From Enterovirga sp. (lineage in GTDB: Bacteria; Pseudomonadota; Alphaproteobacteria; Rhizobiales; Beijerinckiaceae): a stretch of DNA of 36,055 bases. The notes under the pieces are model-generated. The model was not told the origin of the DNA, made no database searches, and worked only from the letters and a program-made list of their open reading frames with translations. Where the stretch lies: positions 1 through 36,055 of the forward strand of contig NZ_JAQGKF010000211.1 in assembly GCF_028290205.1 (NCBI RefSeq). The letters are read 5' to 3'. Both the position numbers and the translations under genes were made by a program. Shown here piece by piece: positions 24,880 to 32,371 of the stretch (within the stretch, counting starts at the first letter, position 1; every line of letters starts with the position of its first letter).

Positions 24880-26388
24880 ATGGACCCGAATCTGTACGCT
24901 CTCGCCTTTAGCGGGCTGGCCGCCCTGCTGGCCGCCGTCGCGGCCTACGGCGCGCTGCGGCCCCGCACGGTGCCCGGGCTCGACCGCCTCGCCGATGGGC
25001 TGGACGACCTGCGGGCCGATCTGGACCGGCTGCGGGCGGCGCTGGCGGACGAGATGCGGCACGGGCGCGAGGAGGCCGGCACCGGCGCCCGCCACCTGCG
25101 CGAAGAGCTGCAGGCGACGCTGCACCGAATCGGACAGGGCGCGGCCGAGAAGGTGGAGGCCGTCGCCGTCACGGTCGGGGCCCTCGGCGAGGCGAACGAG
25201 CGGCGTCTGGCCGAACTCCGGCGCGAGTCGGAGGAGAGCGGCAAGGCGCTTCGCGACGAGGTTTCCACCCAGGTGAAGAGCTTCGGCGACCTGCTCGGGC
25301 AGCGGCTGGAGAGCGCGGCCACCCAGCAGAAGGAGCGGCTTGAGGAGGTCGGCAGCCATCTCCGCCGCCTCACCCAGTCCAGCGCCGAGCACCATGAGGC
25401 GCTGCGGGCCAAGCTCGAGGAAAAGCTGGAGGCCCTTCGCCAAGACAATGCCGGCAAGCTCGAGGAGATGCGTCGCACGGTCGACGAGAAGCTGCAGGGC
25501 ACGCTGGAGGAGCGGCTCGGCGAGAAGTTCAAGCTCGTCAGCCACCATCTCGAACAGGTGCACCGCTCGGTCGGCGAGATGCAGTCGCTGGCCAGCGGCG
25601 TCGACGGGCTGAGGCGGGTGCTGACCAACGTGAAGACGCGCGGCACGTGGGCCGAGGTCTCGCTCGGGAGCCTCCTCGAGCAGGTGCTGACCGCCGAGCA
25701 GTTCGACCGCAACGTCGAGGTGGTCCCGGGATCTGGCGAGCGCGTCGAGTTCGCCATCCGGATGCCGAACGGCCCGGACGGCGGCGCGCTCTGGCTGGCC
25801 ATCGACGCCAAATTCCCGGTCGAGGATTACGAGCGGCTCCTGGACGCGGTGGAGCGGGCCGACGCGGCCGCCGTGGAGGTGTCATCCCGGGCGCTCGAGA
25901 CCCGGATCAAGCAGGAAGGCGCCAAGATCTGCGCCAAATACGTTTCGCCGCCGCACACGGTGGATTTCGGCGTGCTGTTCCTGCCGACCGAGGGGCTTTA
26001 CGCCGAGGTCCTGCGCCGCCCGGGCCTGGTGCAGCACCTCCAGACCGAGTGCCGCATCATCGTGGCGGGGCCGACCAACCTCCATGCCTTCCTGACCTCG
26101 CTCCGCATGGGCTTCCGCACGCTCGCCATCGAGCAGCGGTCCAGCGAGGTCTGGCAGACGCTCGCCGCGGTGAAGACGGAATTCGGCAAGTATGGCGACG
26201 TGCTCGACGCCGTGAAGAAGAAGCTGCAGCAGGCCTCGCGGCAGATCGAGGACGTCTCCAAGCGGAGCCGCGCCGTGGGCCGCAAGCTGCGCGATGTGGA
26301 GAGCCTGCCGGAGGCGGAGGCCAGCAGCCGGCTGGCGCTGGACAGCCTGATTGCCGACGAGGCCGACCTCCTCGACGCCGCCGAGTAG
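24880..26388 (+). CDS. rmuC: DNA recombination protein RmuC
   Basis: The 502-residue protein starts MDPNLYALAFSGLAALLAAV, with one N-terminal membrane helix. A long coiled coil (about residues 30-240, rich in Glu, Arg, Leu) is followed by the RmuC nuclease-like domain. Typical stretches are KTRGTWAEVSLGSLLEQVL, GGALWLAIDAKFPVEDYERL (the DAK part of a PD-(D/E)XK-like core), VDFGVLFLPTEGLYAEVL and GPTNLHAFLTSLRMGFRTLA. RmuC limits inversions between short repeats. The upstream frame to 24808 is not conserved-looking. Its TAG stop abuts the hrcA stop with no gap. Confidence 0.94.
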   Translation: MDPNLYALAFSGLAALLAAVAAYGALRPRTVPGLDRLADGLDDLRADLDRLRAALADEMRHGREEAGTGARHLREELQATLHRIGQGAAEKVEAVAVTVGALGEANERRLAELRRESEESGKALRDEVSTQVKSFGDLLGQRLESAATQQKERLEEVGSHLRRLTQSSAEHHEALRAKLEEKLEALRQDNAGKLEEMRRTVDEKLQGTLEERLGEKFKLVSHHLEQVHRSVGEMQSLASGVDGLRRVLTNVKTRGTWAEVSLGSLLEQVLTAEQFDRNVEVVPGSGERVEFAIRMPNGPDGGALWLAIDAKFPVEDYERLLDAVERADAAAVEVSSRALETRIKQEGAKICAKYVSPPHTVDFGVLFLPTEGLYAEVLRRPGLVQHLQTECRIIVAGPTNLHAFLTSLRMGFRTLAIEQRSSEVWQTLAAVKTEFGKYGDVLDAVKKKLQQASRQIEDVSKRSRAVGRKLRDVESLPEAEASSRLALDSLIADEADLLDAAE

Positions 26389-27480
26389 CTAGCGGGCGGA
26401 GGGGTCGAGCAGCCGCGACACCACCCGGGCCGTGAAATCGACCATCGGCACGATGCGGGCATAGTTGAGCCGGGTCGGCCCGATCACGCCGACCGCTCCG
26501 ACCACCCGCTGCTGCCCGTCGCGGAACGGGGCGGCGATGACCGACGAACCGGACATCGAGAACAGCCGGTTCTCCGACCCGATGAAGATCCGCACGCCCT
26601 CCCCGTCCTCGGCCCGGGAGAGCAGGTCGATCACGTCGGTCTGCGTCTCGAGGTCGCCGAACAGGAGGCGGATGCGCTCCAGGTCCTCGGCTGCCCGCAG
26701 GTCGTCCAGCAGGTTCGCCTGACCCCGAACAATGAGCTGCCGGGTTTCGGCTCCGCCGACGCTGAGCGCGAGCCCGCTCTCCACGAGCCGCGCCGTGATG
26801 GCGTCGAGCTCGCGCTCCATCTCGGCGCGGCGCTCGGCCACCTCCTGACGGACCTCGCCCAGCGTGCGGCCCACGATCCGGCTGTTCAGGAAGTTCGAGG
26901 CCTCCACCAGCGCCGAAGCCGGCATGCCGGCCGGCAGGTCGAGGAGGCGGTTCTCGACCGAGCCGTCCTCGGCCACCAGCACCACCAGCGCCCGGGTGGG
27001 GTCGAGATGGACGAACTCGACCTGGCGCAGGCGCGTGTTGGTCTTGGTGGTGATGACCACCCCGGCCCCGCGCGAGATGCCCGACAGGAGCGCGGAGGCC
27101 TCCGCCAGCGCACCCTCGAAGGTCTCCCGCGAGGCGGCGGCGCGCATCTGAGCCTCGATGCGGGAGCGCTCGTCCTGGGCGACGTCGCCGATCTCCAGGA
27201 GGGCATCCACGAAGAAGCGCAGGCCCTGCTGGGTCGGCAGGCGGCCGGCGCTGGTATGGGGGGCGAAGATCAGCCCGGCCCCTTCCAGCTCCGCCATCAC
27301 GTTGCGGATGGACGCGGAGGAGAGCTGCATGGGCAGCAGGCGGGCGAGCGTCTTCGAGCCGGTCGGCTCGCCGGTCGCCAGATAGCCCTCGACGATCTGC
27401 CGAAAAATCTCGCGCGAGCGCTCGTTCAGCTCCGACAGCTGCCGCAGCTGTCCTGCGCCGGGAAGGATCGGCATGTTCAT
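26389..27480 (-). CDS. hrcA: Heat-inducible transcription repressor HrcA
   Basis: The 363-residue repressor has an N-terminal winged helix ([58 protein letters not shown]). Central GAF-like and dimerisation regions end with [20 protein letters not shown], a hallmark of HrcA. It binds CIRCE sites upstream of groESL to hold down chaperonin expression and is itself kept active by GroEL. ATG at 27480 or 27474 are both possible. grpE, which commonly lies next to hrcA in alphaproteobacteria, is not adjacent; rmuC converges on its 3' end. A perfect dyad at 27503-27517 lies just upstream. Confidence 0.96.
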   Translation of the reverse strand: MNMPILPGAGQLRQLSELNERSREIFRQIVEGYLATGEPTGSKTLARLLPMQLSSASIRNVMAELEGAGLIFAPHTSAGRLPTQQGLRFFVDALLEIGDVAQDERSRIEAQMRAAASRETFEGALAEASALLSGISRGAGVVITTKTNTRLRQVEFVHLDPTRALVVLVAEDGSVENRLLDLPAGMPASALVEASNFLNSRIVGRTLGEVRQEVAERRAEMERELDAITARLVESGLALSVGGAETRQLIVRGQANLLDDLRAAEDLERIRLLFGDLETQTDVIDLLSRAEDGEGVRIFIGSENRLFSMSGSSVIAAPFRDGQQRVVGAVGVIGPTRLNYARIVPMVDFTARVVSRLLDPSAR

Positions 27481-27502
27481 GGGCGCCGGGGTCCTCGCGT
27501 CA

Positions 27503-27517
27503 CGGCACCTTGTGCCG
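27503..27517. promoter_or_regulatory. Inverted repeat just upstream of hrcA
   Basis: CGGCAC-CTT-GTGCCG is a perfect 6-bp dyad with a 3-base spacer, 22 bases before the hrcA ATG. It shares the GCAC/GTGC core of CIRCE but has the wrong spacing, so HrcA autoregulation is only a possibility; a leader hairpin is equally likely. Confidence 0.3.
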
Positions 27518-27546
27518 CCTCGGCCGGCCGGCCGCAAGGGTTCGGC

Positions 27547-27575
27547 TTGCCGCGCCCCGCCCGGCCTCCTACACA
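27547..27575 (+). promoter_or_regulatory. Probable promoter of rph-rdgB
   Basis: TTGCCG (27547-27552) and TACACA (27570-27575) are separated by exactly 17 bases, with the -10 box 24 bases before the rph ATG. This leaves a short leader that still contains the GGAG ribosome binding site. Confidence 0.5.
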
Positions 27576-27599
27576 TCCCGCCCCCACCCAGGAGACCTC

Positions 27600-28319
27600 A
27601 TGACCCGGCCCTCGAAGCGCCGCCCTGACGAACTGCGTCCGGTGACGCTGGAACGCGGCGTCGCCCGCTATGCCGAAGGCTCCTGCCTCGTGTCGTTCGG
27701 CCATACCCGGGTGCTCTGCACCGCCTCGCTCGAGGAGCGTGGACCGGCCTGGCTGCGCGGCTCCGGCAAGGGCTGGGTGACGGCGGAATATTCCATGCTG
27801 CCCCGCGCCACGCACGAGCGGACCCGCCGCGAGGTGACCTCCGGCAAGCCGTCCGGCCGCACGCAGGAGATCCAGCGCCTGATCGGCCGCTCGCTGCGGG
27901 CGGTGACCCACCTGCCGGCCCTCGGCGAGCGCCAGATCACGGTGGATTGCGACGTGCTCCAGGCCGATGGCGGCACCCGCACGGCCTCGATCACCGGGGC
28001 CTGGGTGGCGCTGCACGATTGCCTGAAATGGATGCGCGAGCGCTCCATCATCTCGGTGGATCCGCTGAGAGACCACGTCGCGGCGGTGTCCTGCGGCATC
28101 CACGAGGGCCGGGCGGTGCTGGATCTCGACTACGCCGAGGATTCCGCGGCCGAGACCGACAGCAACTTCGTCATCACGGGAGGCGGCGGCATCGTCGAGA
28201 TCCAGGGCACGGCCGAGGGCAAGCCGTTCTCCGAGGCGGAGTTCATCGGCCTGCTGCAGCTCGCCAAGGGGGGCGTGGCCGATCTCGTCGCGCTCCAGAA
28301 GGCGGCGGTGGCCGGGTGA
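27600..28319 (+). CDS. rph: Ribonuclease PH
   Basis: The 239-residue phosphorolytic exoribonuclease trims tRNA 3' ends and degrades structured RNA. It starts [20 protein letters not shown] at ATG 27600, with CAGGAGA just upstream. The phosphate-binding region is [20 protein letters not shown], the RNase PH core has [20 protein letters not shown], and the C-terminal half has [17 protein letters not shown] with the metal-binding acids. Length is normal, so unlike the truncated E. coli K-12 allele it should be active. Its stop overlaps the GTG start of rdgB. Confidence 0.97.
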   Translation: MTRPSKRRPDELRPVTLERGVARYAEGSCLVSFGHTRVLCTASLEERGPAWLRGSGKGWVTAEYSMLPRATHERTRREVTSGKPSGRTQEIQRLIGRSLRAVTHLPALGERQITVDCDVLQADGGTRTASITGAWVALHDCLKWMRERSIISVDPLRDHVAAVSCGIHEGRAVLDLDYAEDSAAETDSNFVITGGGGIVEIQGTAEGKPFSEAEFIGLLQLAKGGVADLVALQKAAVAG

Positions 28320-28981
28320 GCCGAGCCCGCCAGCTCTCCGGCCGGGTCGTCATCGCGACCCACAATGCCGGCAAGCTCGCCGAAATGCGCGAGCTCCTGG
28401 CGCCGTTCGGGATCGAGGCCGTGTCGGCGGCCGAACTCGGCCTGCCGGAGCCGGACGAGACCGGCACCACCTATGCCGAGAACGCGGCCATCAAGGCGCA
28501 GACCGCCGCGCGGGCCGCGGCTCTGCCCGCGCTCGCCGACGATTCGGGCCTCGCCGTCGCCGATCTCGACGGGGCGCCGGGCCTGTTCTCGGCCCGCTGG
28601 GCCGGCAAGCCGGCCGATTTCGGGGCCGCCATGGCCCGGATCCGCAGCGAACTCGAACGGCGTGGCGTCTGGGAGGGCGAGCGGCGGGCCCATTTCGTGT
28701 CCGCGCTGGTGCTGGCCTGGCCGGACGGACATGAGGAACTGGTGGAAGGCCGCGTGCACGGCCGGCTCTGCTGGCCTCCGCGCGGCGAAAAAGGCTTCGG
28801 CTACGACCCCATGTTCCTGCCGGACGAGCACAGCCGGACGTTTGGCGAAATGAGCGCCGAGGAGAAGCACGGCATCGACTGGGCCGCCGACGAGCCGCGG
28901 CCGCTGTCGCACCGGGCGCGCGCCTTCCTGGCCCTGGCCGCGAGGTGCCTGCCTGGCCGGTCCGGCGGCAACCCGCCCTGA
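28316..28981 (+). CDS. rdgB: Non-canonical purine NTP pyrophosphatase (RdgB/HAM1)
   Basis: The 221-residue enzyme hydrolyses ITP, dITP and XTP to monophosphates, keeping deaminated purines out of nucleic acids. It starts with GTG at 28316 inside the rph stop (GTGA overlap), so translation is probably coupled. Family motifs are [51 protein letters not shown] and [10 protein letters not shown]. Length is a little above the usual 200. hemW, which follows rdgB in many alphaproteobacteria, is absent; a 306-bp gap without a recognised gene follows. Confidence 0.95.
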   Translation: MSRARQLSGRVVIATHNAGKLAEMRELLAPFGIEAVSAAELGLPEPDETGTTYAENAAIKAQTAARAAALPALADDSGLAVADLDGAPGLFSARWAGKPADFGAAMARIRSELERRGVWEGERRAHFVSALVLAWPDGHEELVEGRVHGRLCWPPRGEKGFGYDPMFLPDEHSRTFGEMSAEEKHGIDWAADEPRPLSHRARAFLALAARCLPGRSGGNPP

Positions 28982-29041
28982 GCAAGGGCCCCGGAGCGCG
29001 GCAACCGCCGGCGAGGGGAGCTTCGGGCGAGGTGCTGGGGA

Positions 29042-29056
29042 CGGCGCTCCGCGCCG
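29042..29056 (+). terminator. Short hairpin downstream of rdgB
   Basis: CGGCGC-TCC-GCGCCG is a perfect 6-bp stem with a 3-base loop, 60 bases past the rdgB stop. There is no T tract, so a terminator role for rph-rdgB is only possible. Confidence 0.3.
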
Positions 29057-29078
29057 AAGCCACGTTCAGGAGAGCCTG

Positions 29079-29231
29079 GTGCCGTTTGCGCCGGCCGAGG
29101 TCTGCAACGCGACCCACCTGTCCTCCAACCCGCCCCACCTCCTCGGCCGCAAGCCGCGCCGAGCTCCGGTGCGTCGGCCGGGCCGGCCCTCGCCTCGCAC
29201 AACCGTGAACGGCGCGTTGCGGATCGCTTAA
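29079..29231 (+). CDS. Possible 50-residue small protein
   Basis: A GTG at 29079 follows AGGAG (29068-29072) at six-base spacing and opens 50 codons to TAA at 29229. The peptide starts VPFAPAEVCNATHLSS and becomes basic (Arg, Pro, Lys-rich) toward RPSPRTTVNGALRIA. I recognise no family. In DNA this GC-rich, chance frames of this size are frequent, so the ribosome binding site and the otherwise empty gap are the only support. Confidence 0.25.
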   Translation: MPFAPAEVCNATHLSSNPPHLLGRKPRRAPVRRPGRPSPRTTVNGALRIA

Positions 29232-29287
29232 GCTGTTGCCGACACCCTGGACGCCGCGGCCGCGCAGGGCCGGAGCGAGTTCCGGCC

Positions 29288-30730
29288 GTGACACGTGAGA
29301 CCCCTTCCGACCGGCAGGACGCGACAGCATCCGGGTCCAGCCGCTACGGCACCCCGAATCTGCGCCTGTCGGAGCTGCTCGGCTCGCTCAGCCACGCCCT
29401 CGACATGACCGAAGGGCAGCCGGCCGGCCATTGCGTGCGGGCCTGCTGGATCGGCCTGCGGGTCGGCCGCGAGATGGGGCTCGGCGAAGACGCGCTCTGG
29501 GAGCTCTACTACAGCATCCTGCTGAAGGACCTCGGCTGCTCCAGCAACGCGGCCCGGATCTGCCAGCTCTACCTGAGCGACGATCTCAGCTTCAAACGCG
29601 ACTTCAAGACGGTCGGCGACAGCTTGCCGCAGGTGATGCGCTTCGTGCTGGCCCATACCGGCCTCCGGGCCGGGCTGGCGGAGCGCTTCCGGGCCATCGT
29701 CCACATCGTCCAGAACGGCGGCAGCATCGCCCAGGAGTTGATCGAGACGCGCTGCGACCGCGGCGCCGCCATCGCCCGGCAGCTCCGCTTCTCGGACGCG
29801 GTCGCGGACGGGATCCGGGCGCTCGACGAGCACTGGAACGGCGGCGGCCGGCCGAACGGCCTGCGCGGGGCCGAGATCCCGGTCTATGCCCGCATCGCGC
29901 TCGCGGCCCAGGTCGCCGACGTGTTCTGGCAGAGCGGCGGCCCGGTCTCGGCCATGACCGAATTGCGGGCCCGGTCCGGCTCCTGGTTCGATCCTGCCGT
30001 GATTGCGGCGTTCGGGCGAGCGGCGGCCGATCCCGACTTCTGGTCGCCGCTCAGCGGGCAGGATCTCGGCGCGGCCCTGTTCCGTCTCGAGCCGGCCCGC
30101 CACATCCGGCAGGTGGACGAGGACCACCTGGACGACATCGCGGCGGCCTTCGCCCAGGTGGTCGATTCCAAAAGCCCGTTCACCAGTGGCCACTCGGCCC
30201 GGGTCGCGGTGTACGGCGACATCATTGCCGAGACGCTGGGCCTCGCGGCCGATCACCGGCGCTGGCTGAAGCGCGGCGCGCTTCTGCACGACATCGGCAA
30301 GCTCGGGGTGTCGAACTCGATTCTCGACAAGCCCGGCAAGCTCGACGAGGAGGAGTGGCGGCAGATGCGGCGCCATCCGGCCCATACCGAGACGATTCTG
30401 GCCCGCATTTCGGCCTTTGGCGAACTCGCCCGGATGGCCGGCGCGCATCACGAGCGGCTGGACGGCAAGGGCTATCCGAACGGCATCGGCGGGGCCGAGA
30501 TCTGCCTGGAAACCCGGATCATCACGACGGCCGACATCTTCGACGCGCTGACGGCCGAGCGGCCCTACCGGGCCGCCATGCCGGTCGCAAAGGCGCTCGA
30601 CATCCTGCGGGGCGACGTCGGAACCGCGGTCGACGGCGAGTGCCTCCGTGCTCTCGAAGCGGCGCTCGCCCGCATCGAGAACTCCGGCGGACCGGTCGGC
30701 GCCGCAGGGGTGACCAGGCTTGCGGCCTGA
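29288..30730 (+). CDS. Tandem HD-GYP-type protein (degenerate N-terminal, intact C-terminal domain)
   Basis: The 480-residue protein starts with GTG at 29288. The C-terminal half (about 275-470) is a canonical HD-GYP domain: His302, His334-Asp335 (LLHDIGKLG), His387-His388, the GKGYPNG loop at 393-399 and Asp416. HD-GYP domains hydrolyse cyclic di-GMP. The N-terminal half (about 25-235) repeats the same layout in decayed form: His48, Lys80-Asp81 (LLKDLG) in place of His-Asp, His123, EHWNGGGRPNGL at 181-192 and Asp211. The first domain probably lacks full metal binding and may be regulatory. No receiver or membrane segment is visible. The stop TGA abuts the dksA stop. Confidence 0.9.
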   Translation: MTRETPSDRQDATASGSSRYGTPNLRLSELLGSLSHALDMTEGQPAGHCVRACWIGLRVGREMGLGEDALWELYYSILLKDLGCSSNAARICQLYLSDDLSFKRDFKTVGDSLPQVMRFVLAHTGLRAGLAERFRAIVHIVQNGGSIAQELIETRCDRGAAIARQLRFSDAVADGIRALDEHWNGGGRPNGLRGAEIPVYARIALAAQVADVFWQSGGPVSAMTELRARSGSWFDPAVIAAFGRAAADPDFWSPLSGQDLGAALFRLEPARHIRQVDEDHLDDIAAAFAQVVDSKSPFTSGHSARVAVYGDIIAETLGLAADHRRWLKRGALLHDIGKLGVSNSILDKPGKLDEEEWRQMRRHPAHTETILARISAFGELARMAGAHHERLDGKGYPNGIGGAEICLETRIITTADIFDALTAERPYRAAMPVAKALDILRGDVGTAVDGECLRALEAALARIENSGGPVGAAGVTRLAA

Positions 30731-31147
30731 TCAGTCGTCGCGATGCACCCGCTCCTTGCGCTCGTGGCGCTCCTGCGCCTCGACCGACAGGGTGGCGATC
30801 GGCCGGGCCTCCAGGCGCCGCAGGGAGATCGGCTCGCCGGTCTCCTCGCAATACCCGTAGGTGCCTTCGTTGATCCGTGAGATCGCCTGGTCGATCTTCG
30901 AGATCAACTTGCGTTGCCGGTCCCGCGCCCGAAGCTCGATCGCCCGATCGGTCTCCGAAGAGGCCCGGTCGGCGAGATCTGGGTGATTCGGGTTCTCCGT
31001 CTGCAGCGTGGAGAGCGTCCCCTGCGCCTCTTTGAGGATGTCGCACTTCCAGGCTGCAAGCTTGCGCTTGAAATACTCCCGCTGACGATCACCCATGAAC
31101 GGCTCGTCCTCCACGGGATGGTAGCCCTTCTCCGCCATATTCGGCAT
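30731..31147 (-). CDS. dksA: RNA polymerase-binding transcription factor DksA
   Basis: The 138-residue protein acts with ppGpp at the RNA polymerase secondary channel. The coiled-coil tip has DLADRA with Asp57 and Asp60, matching the functional DxxDxA tip. The globular domain has YGYCEETGEPISLRRLEARP followed by SVEAQERHER, so only one of the four canonical zinc cysteines (Cys100) remains, a form typical of alphaproteobacteria. Starts at 31150 (GTG), 31147 and 31138 are possible; 31147 is chosen as an ATG downstream of GAGGGG. A sigma70-like promoter lies at 31198-31227. Confidence 0.95.
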   Translation of the reverse strand: MPNMAEKGYHPVEDEPFMGDRQREYFKRKLAAWKCDILKEAQGTLSTLQTENPNHPDLADRASSETDRAIELRARDRQRKLISKIDQAISRINEGTYGYCEETGEPISLRRLEARPIATLSVEAQERHERKERVHRDD

Positions 31148-31197
31148 CACACAGGCCCCTCTTCATTCCTCCGCTCTAAGGCGGATTATGGGGCGCG

Positions 31198-31227
31198 CGT
31201 ATATCTCGAAGCCCGGCTCCGCGACAA
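31198..31227 (-). promoter_or_regulatory. Probable promoter of dksA
   Basis: On the minus strand TTGTCG (31227-31222) is followed after 18 bases by TATACG (31203-31198). Transcription would start near 31191, leaving a leader of about 44 bases with a GAGGGG before the start codon. Confidence 0.5.
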
Positions 31228-31250
31228 TGGCGATTTCGCTTCCCAGTTGA

Positions 31251-32249
31251 TCAGGGCGGCCCTTCGACTGAGGAGAGTTTCACCATGTGCTTTCCGGGTG
31301 CGCTAAAAGACGTAATCGGCGCCGGGATCGACAGGTAGACCATCCGTTTCGCTTCCTGGCGTCCGCGCGTCACCGTCTCCAGGATGAGCCCCGTGAACAG
31401 GCTGAGGAAGGCGAGCAGCATCAAGCCGGTCGACAGGATGGCGGTGGGAAAGCGCGGCACGAGGCCGGTTTCCAGGAACGTCGCCAGGATCGGCACGGCG
31501 AGCCCGATGGCCACAGCCGACAGCGCGAGAAACGCGAGCGAGAAGAAAGCCAGCGGCCGCTCGATTCGCACCAGCCGGGCGATGGTCCGGAGGATCCGGA
31601 TGCCGTCCCGGACCGTGTTCAGCTTGGAGGGCGAATCGGCCGGGCGCTCCCGGTAGCTGATGTCGAACTCGCCCACCGCCATGTCGAGTTCCAGCGCGTG
31701 GATGGTGAGCTCGGTCTCGATCTCGAACCCGCCGGCGAGGCCCGGGAAGCTCTTGGCGTAGCGGCGCGAAAACACCTTGAGGCCGGACAGGATGTCGGCG
31801 AAGCGATCGCCGAAGATGAGGCGGACCAGCCCTGTGAGCACGCGGTTGCCGAACCGGTGGCCGCGCCGGTAGGCCGCCTGAGCCTCGGAGATGCGGCGGC
31901 CGTTGACGAGATCGAGCCGCTCCCGGGCCAGGATCTCGACCAAGCGCGCGGCATCGGCGCCCCCATAGGTGCCGTCGCCATCGGCCAGGACGTAGATGTC
32001 GGCCTCGATGTCGGCGAACATGCGCCGGACGACGTGGCCCTTGCCCTGCAGCCGCTCGCGCCCGACCAGGGCCCCGGCCGCCTTCGCCCGCTCCGCGGTG
32101 CCGTCGGTGGAGTTGTTGTCGTAGACGTGAATGGCGGCCCCGGGCAGCGCGGCCCGGAAGTCCCGAACCACCTCGCCGATGGTGGCCGCCTCGTTGAAAC
32201 AGGGAAGCAGCACGGCGACCCGAAGCTCGGCCGCGTCCGGCATCGTCAT
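31251..32249 (-). CDS. Family 2 glycosyltransferase with C-terminal membrane helices
   Basis: The 332-residue protein has an N-terminal GT-A fold: VAVLLPCFNEAATIGEVV, HVYDNNSTDGT and a metal-binding LADGDGTYGG (Asp90, Asp92). Around 180 residues follow with GFEIETELTIHALE, which is characteristic of dolichol-phosphate-mannose-synthase-like enzymes. Two hydrophobic helices lie at about 237-262 and 272-292. Such enzymes move a sugar from a nucleotide donor to polyprenyl phosphate on the cytoplasmic face of the inner membrane. The sugar is unknown. ATG 32249 or 32243 may be the start. It is divergent from a GT-C-like gene that could use its lipid-linked product. Confidence 0.88.
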   Translation of the reverse strand: MTMPDAAELRVAVLLPCFNEAATIGEVVRDFRAALPGAAIHVYDNNSTDGTAERAKAAGALVGRERLQGKGHVVRRMFADIEADIYVLADGDGTYGGADAARLVEILARERLDLVNGRRISEAQAAYRRGHRFGNRVLTGLVRLIFGDRFADILSGLKVFSRRYAKSFPGLAGGFEIETELTIHALELDMAVGEFDISYRERPADSPSKLNTVRDGIRILRTIARLVRIERPLAFFSLAFLALSAVAIGLAVPILATFLETGLVPRFPTAILSTGLMLLAFLSLFTGLILETVTRGRQEAKRMVYLSIPAPITSFSAPGKHMVKLSSVEGPP

Positions 32250-32301
32250 GTGCGGCCTCGTCGCCTCGCCCGGGCGCGGTTCAATTCCCGCCCCCGCCCC
32301 G

Positions 32302-32314
32302 CTAAGACCCTTAG
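32302..32314. promoter_or_regulatory. Short dyad between the GT2 and GT-C-like genes
   Basis: CTAAG-ACC-CTTAG is a perfect 5-bp inverted repeat in the middle of the 122-bp divergent region. It may be an operator; support is weak. Confidence 0.2.
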
Positions 32315-32371
32315 GCCCGCACCCTGTCCGCGTCGAGATCGGGCGCCCCCACCCGGAACCGTGGAGCAGCC

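Larger units (their letters stand above)
28982..29287. other. 306-bp intergenic region after rdgB
   Basis: Between rdgB and the HD-GYP gene I see no recognised gene, no tRNA and no trace of hemW. It holds a hairpin at 29042-29056 and a 50-codon reading frame with a good ribosome binding site at 29079-29231, both listed separately. Longer minus-strand frames here are extensions of antisense frames and lack protein character. Confidence 0.6.

Noticed and set aside
22699-25563. A 954-codon minus-strand frame under nfeD, the chemoreceptor and rmuC
   Set aside because: It crosses three real genes and an intergenic region with shadow-type composition and no recognisable fold.
28982-29287. Remnant of hemW in the gap after rdgB
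   Set aside because: No radical-SAM cysteine motif or other HemW-like stretch is visible in any frame.
32302-32314. The CTAAG dyad as a recombination or attachment site
   Set aside because: It is only 5 bp per arm, with no integrase gene and no flanking repeat.
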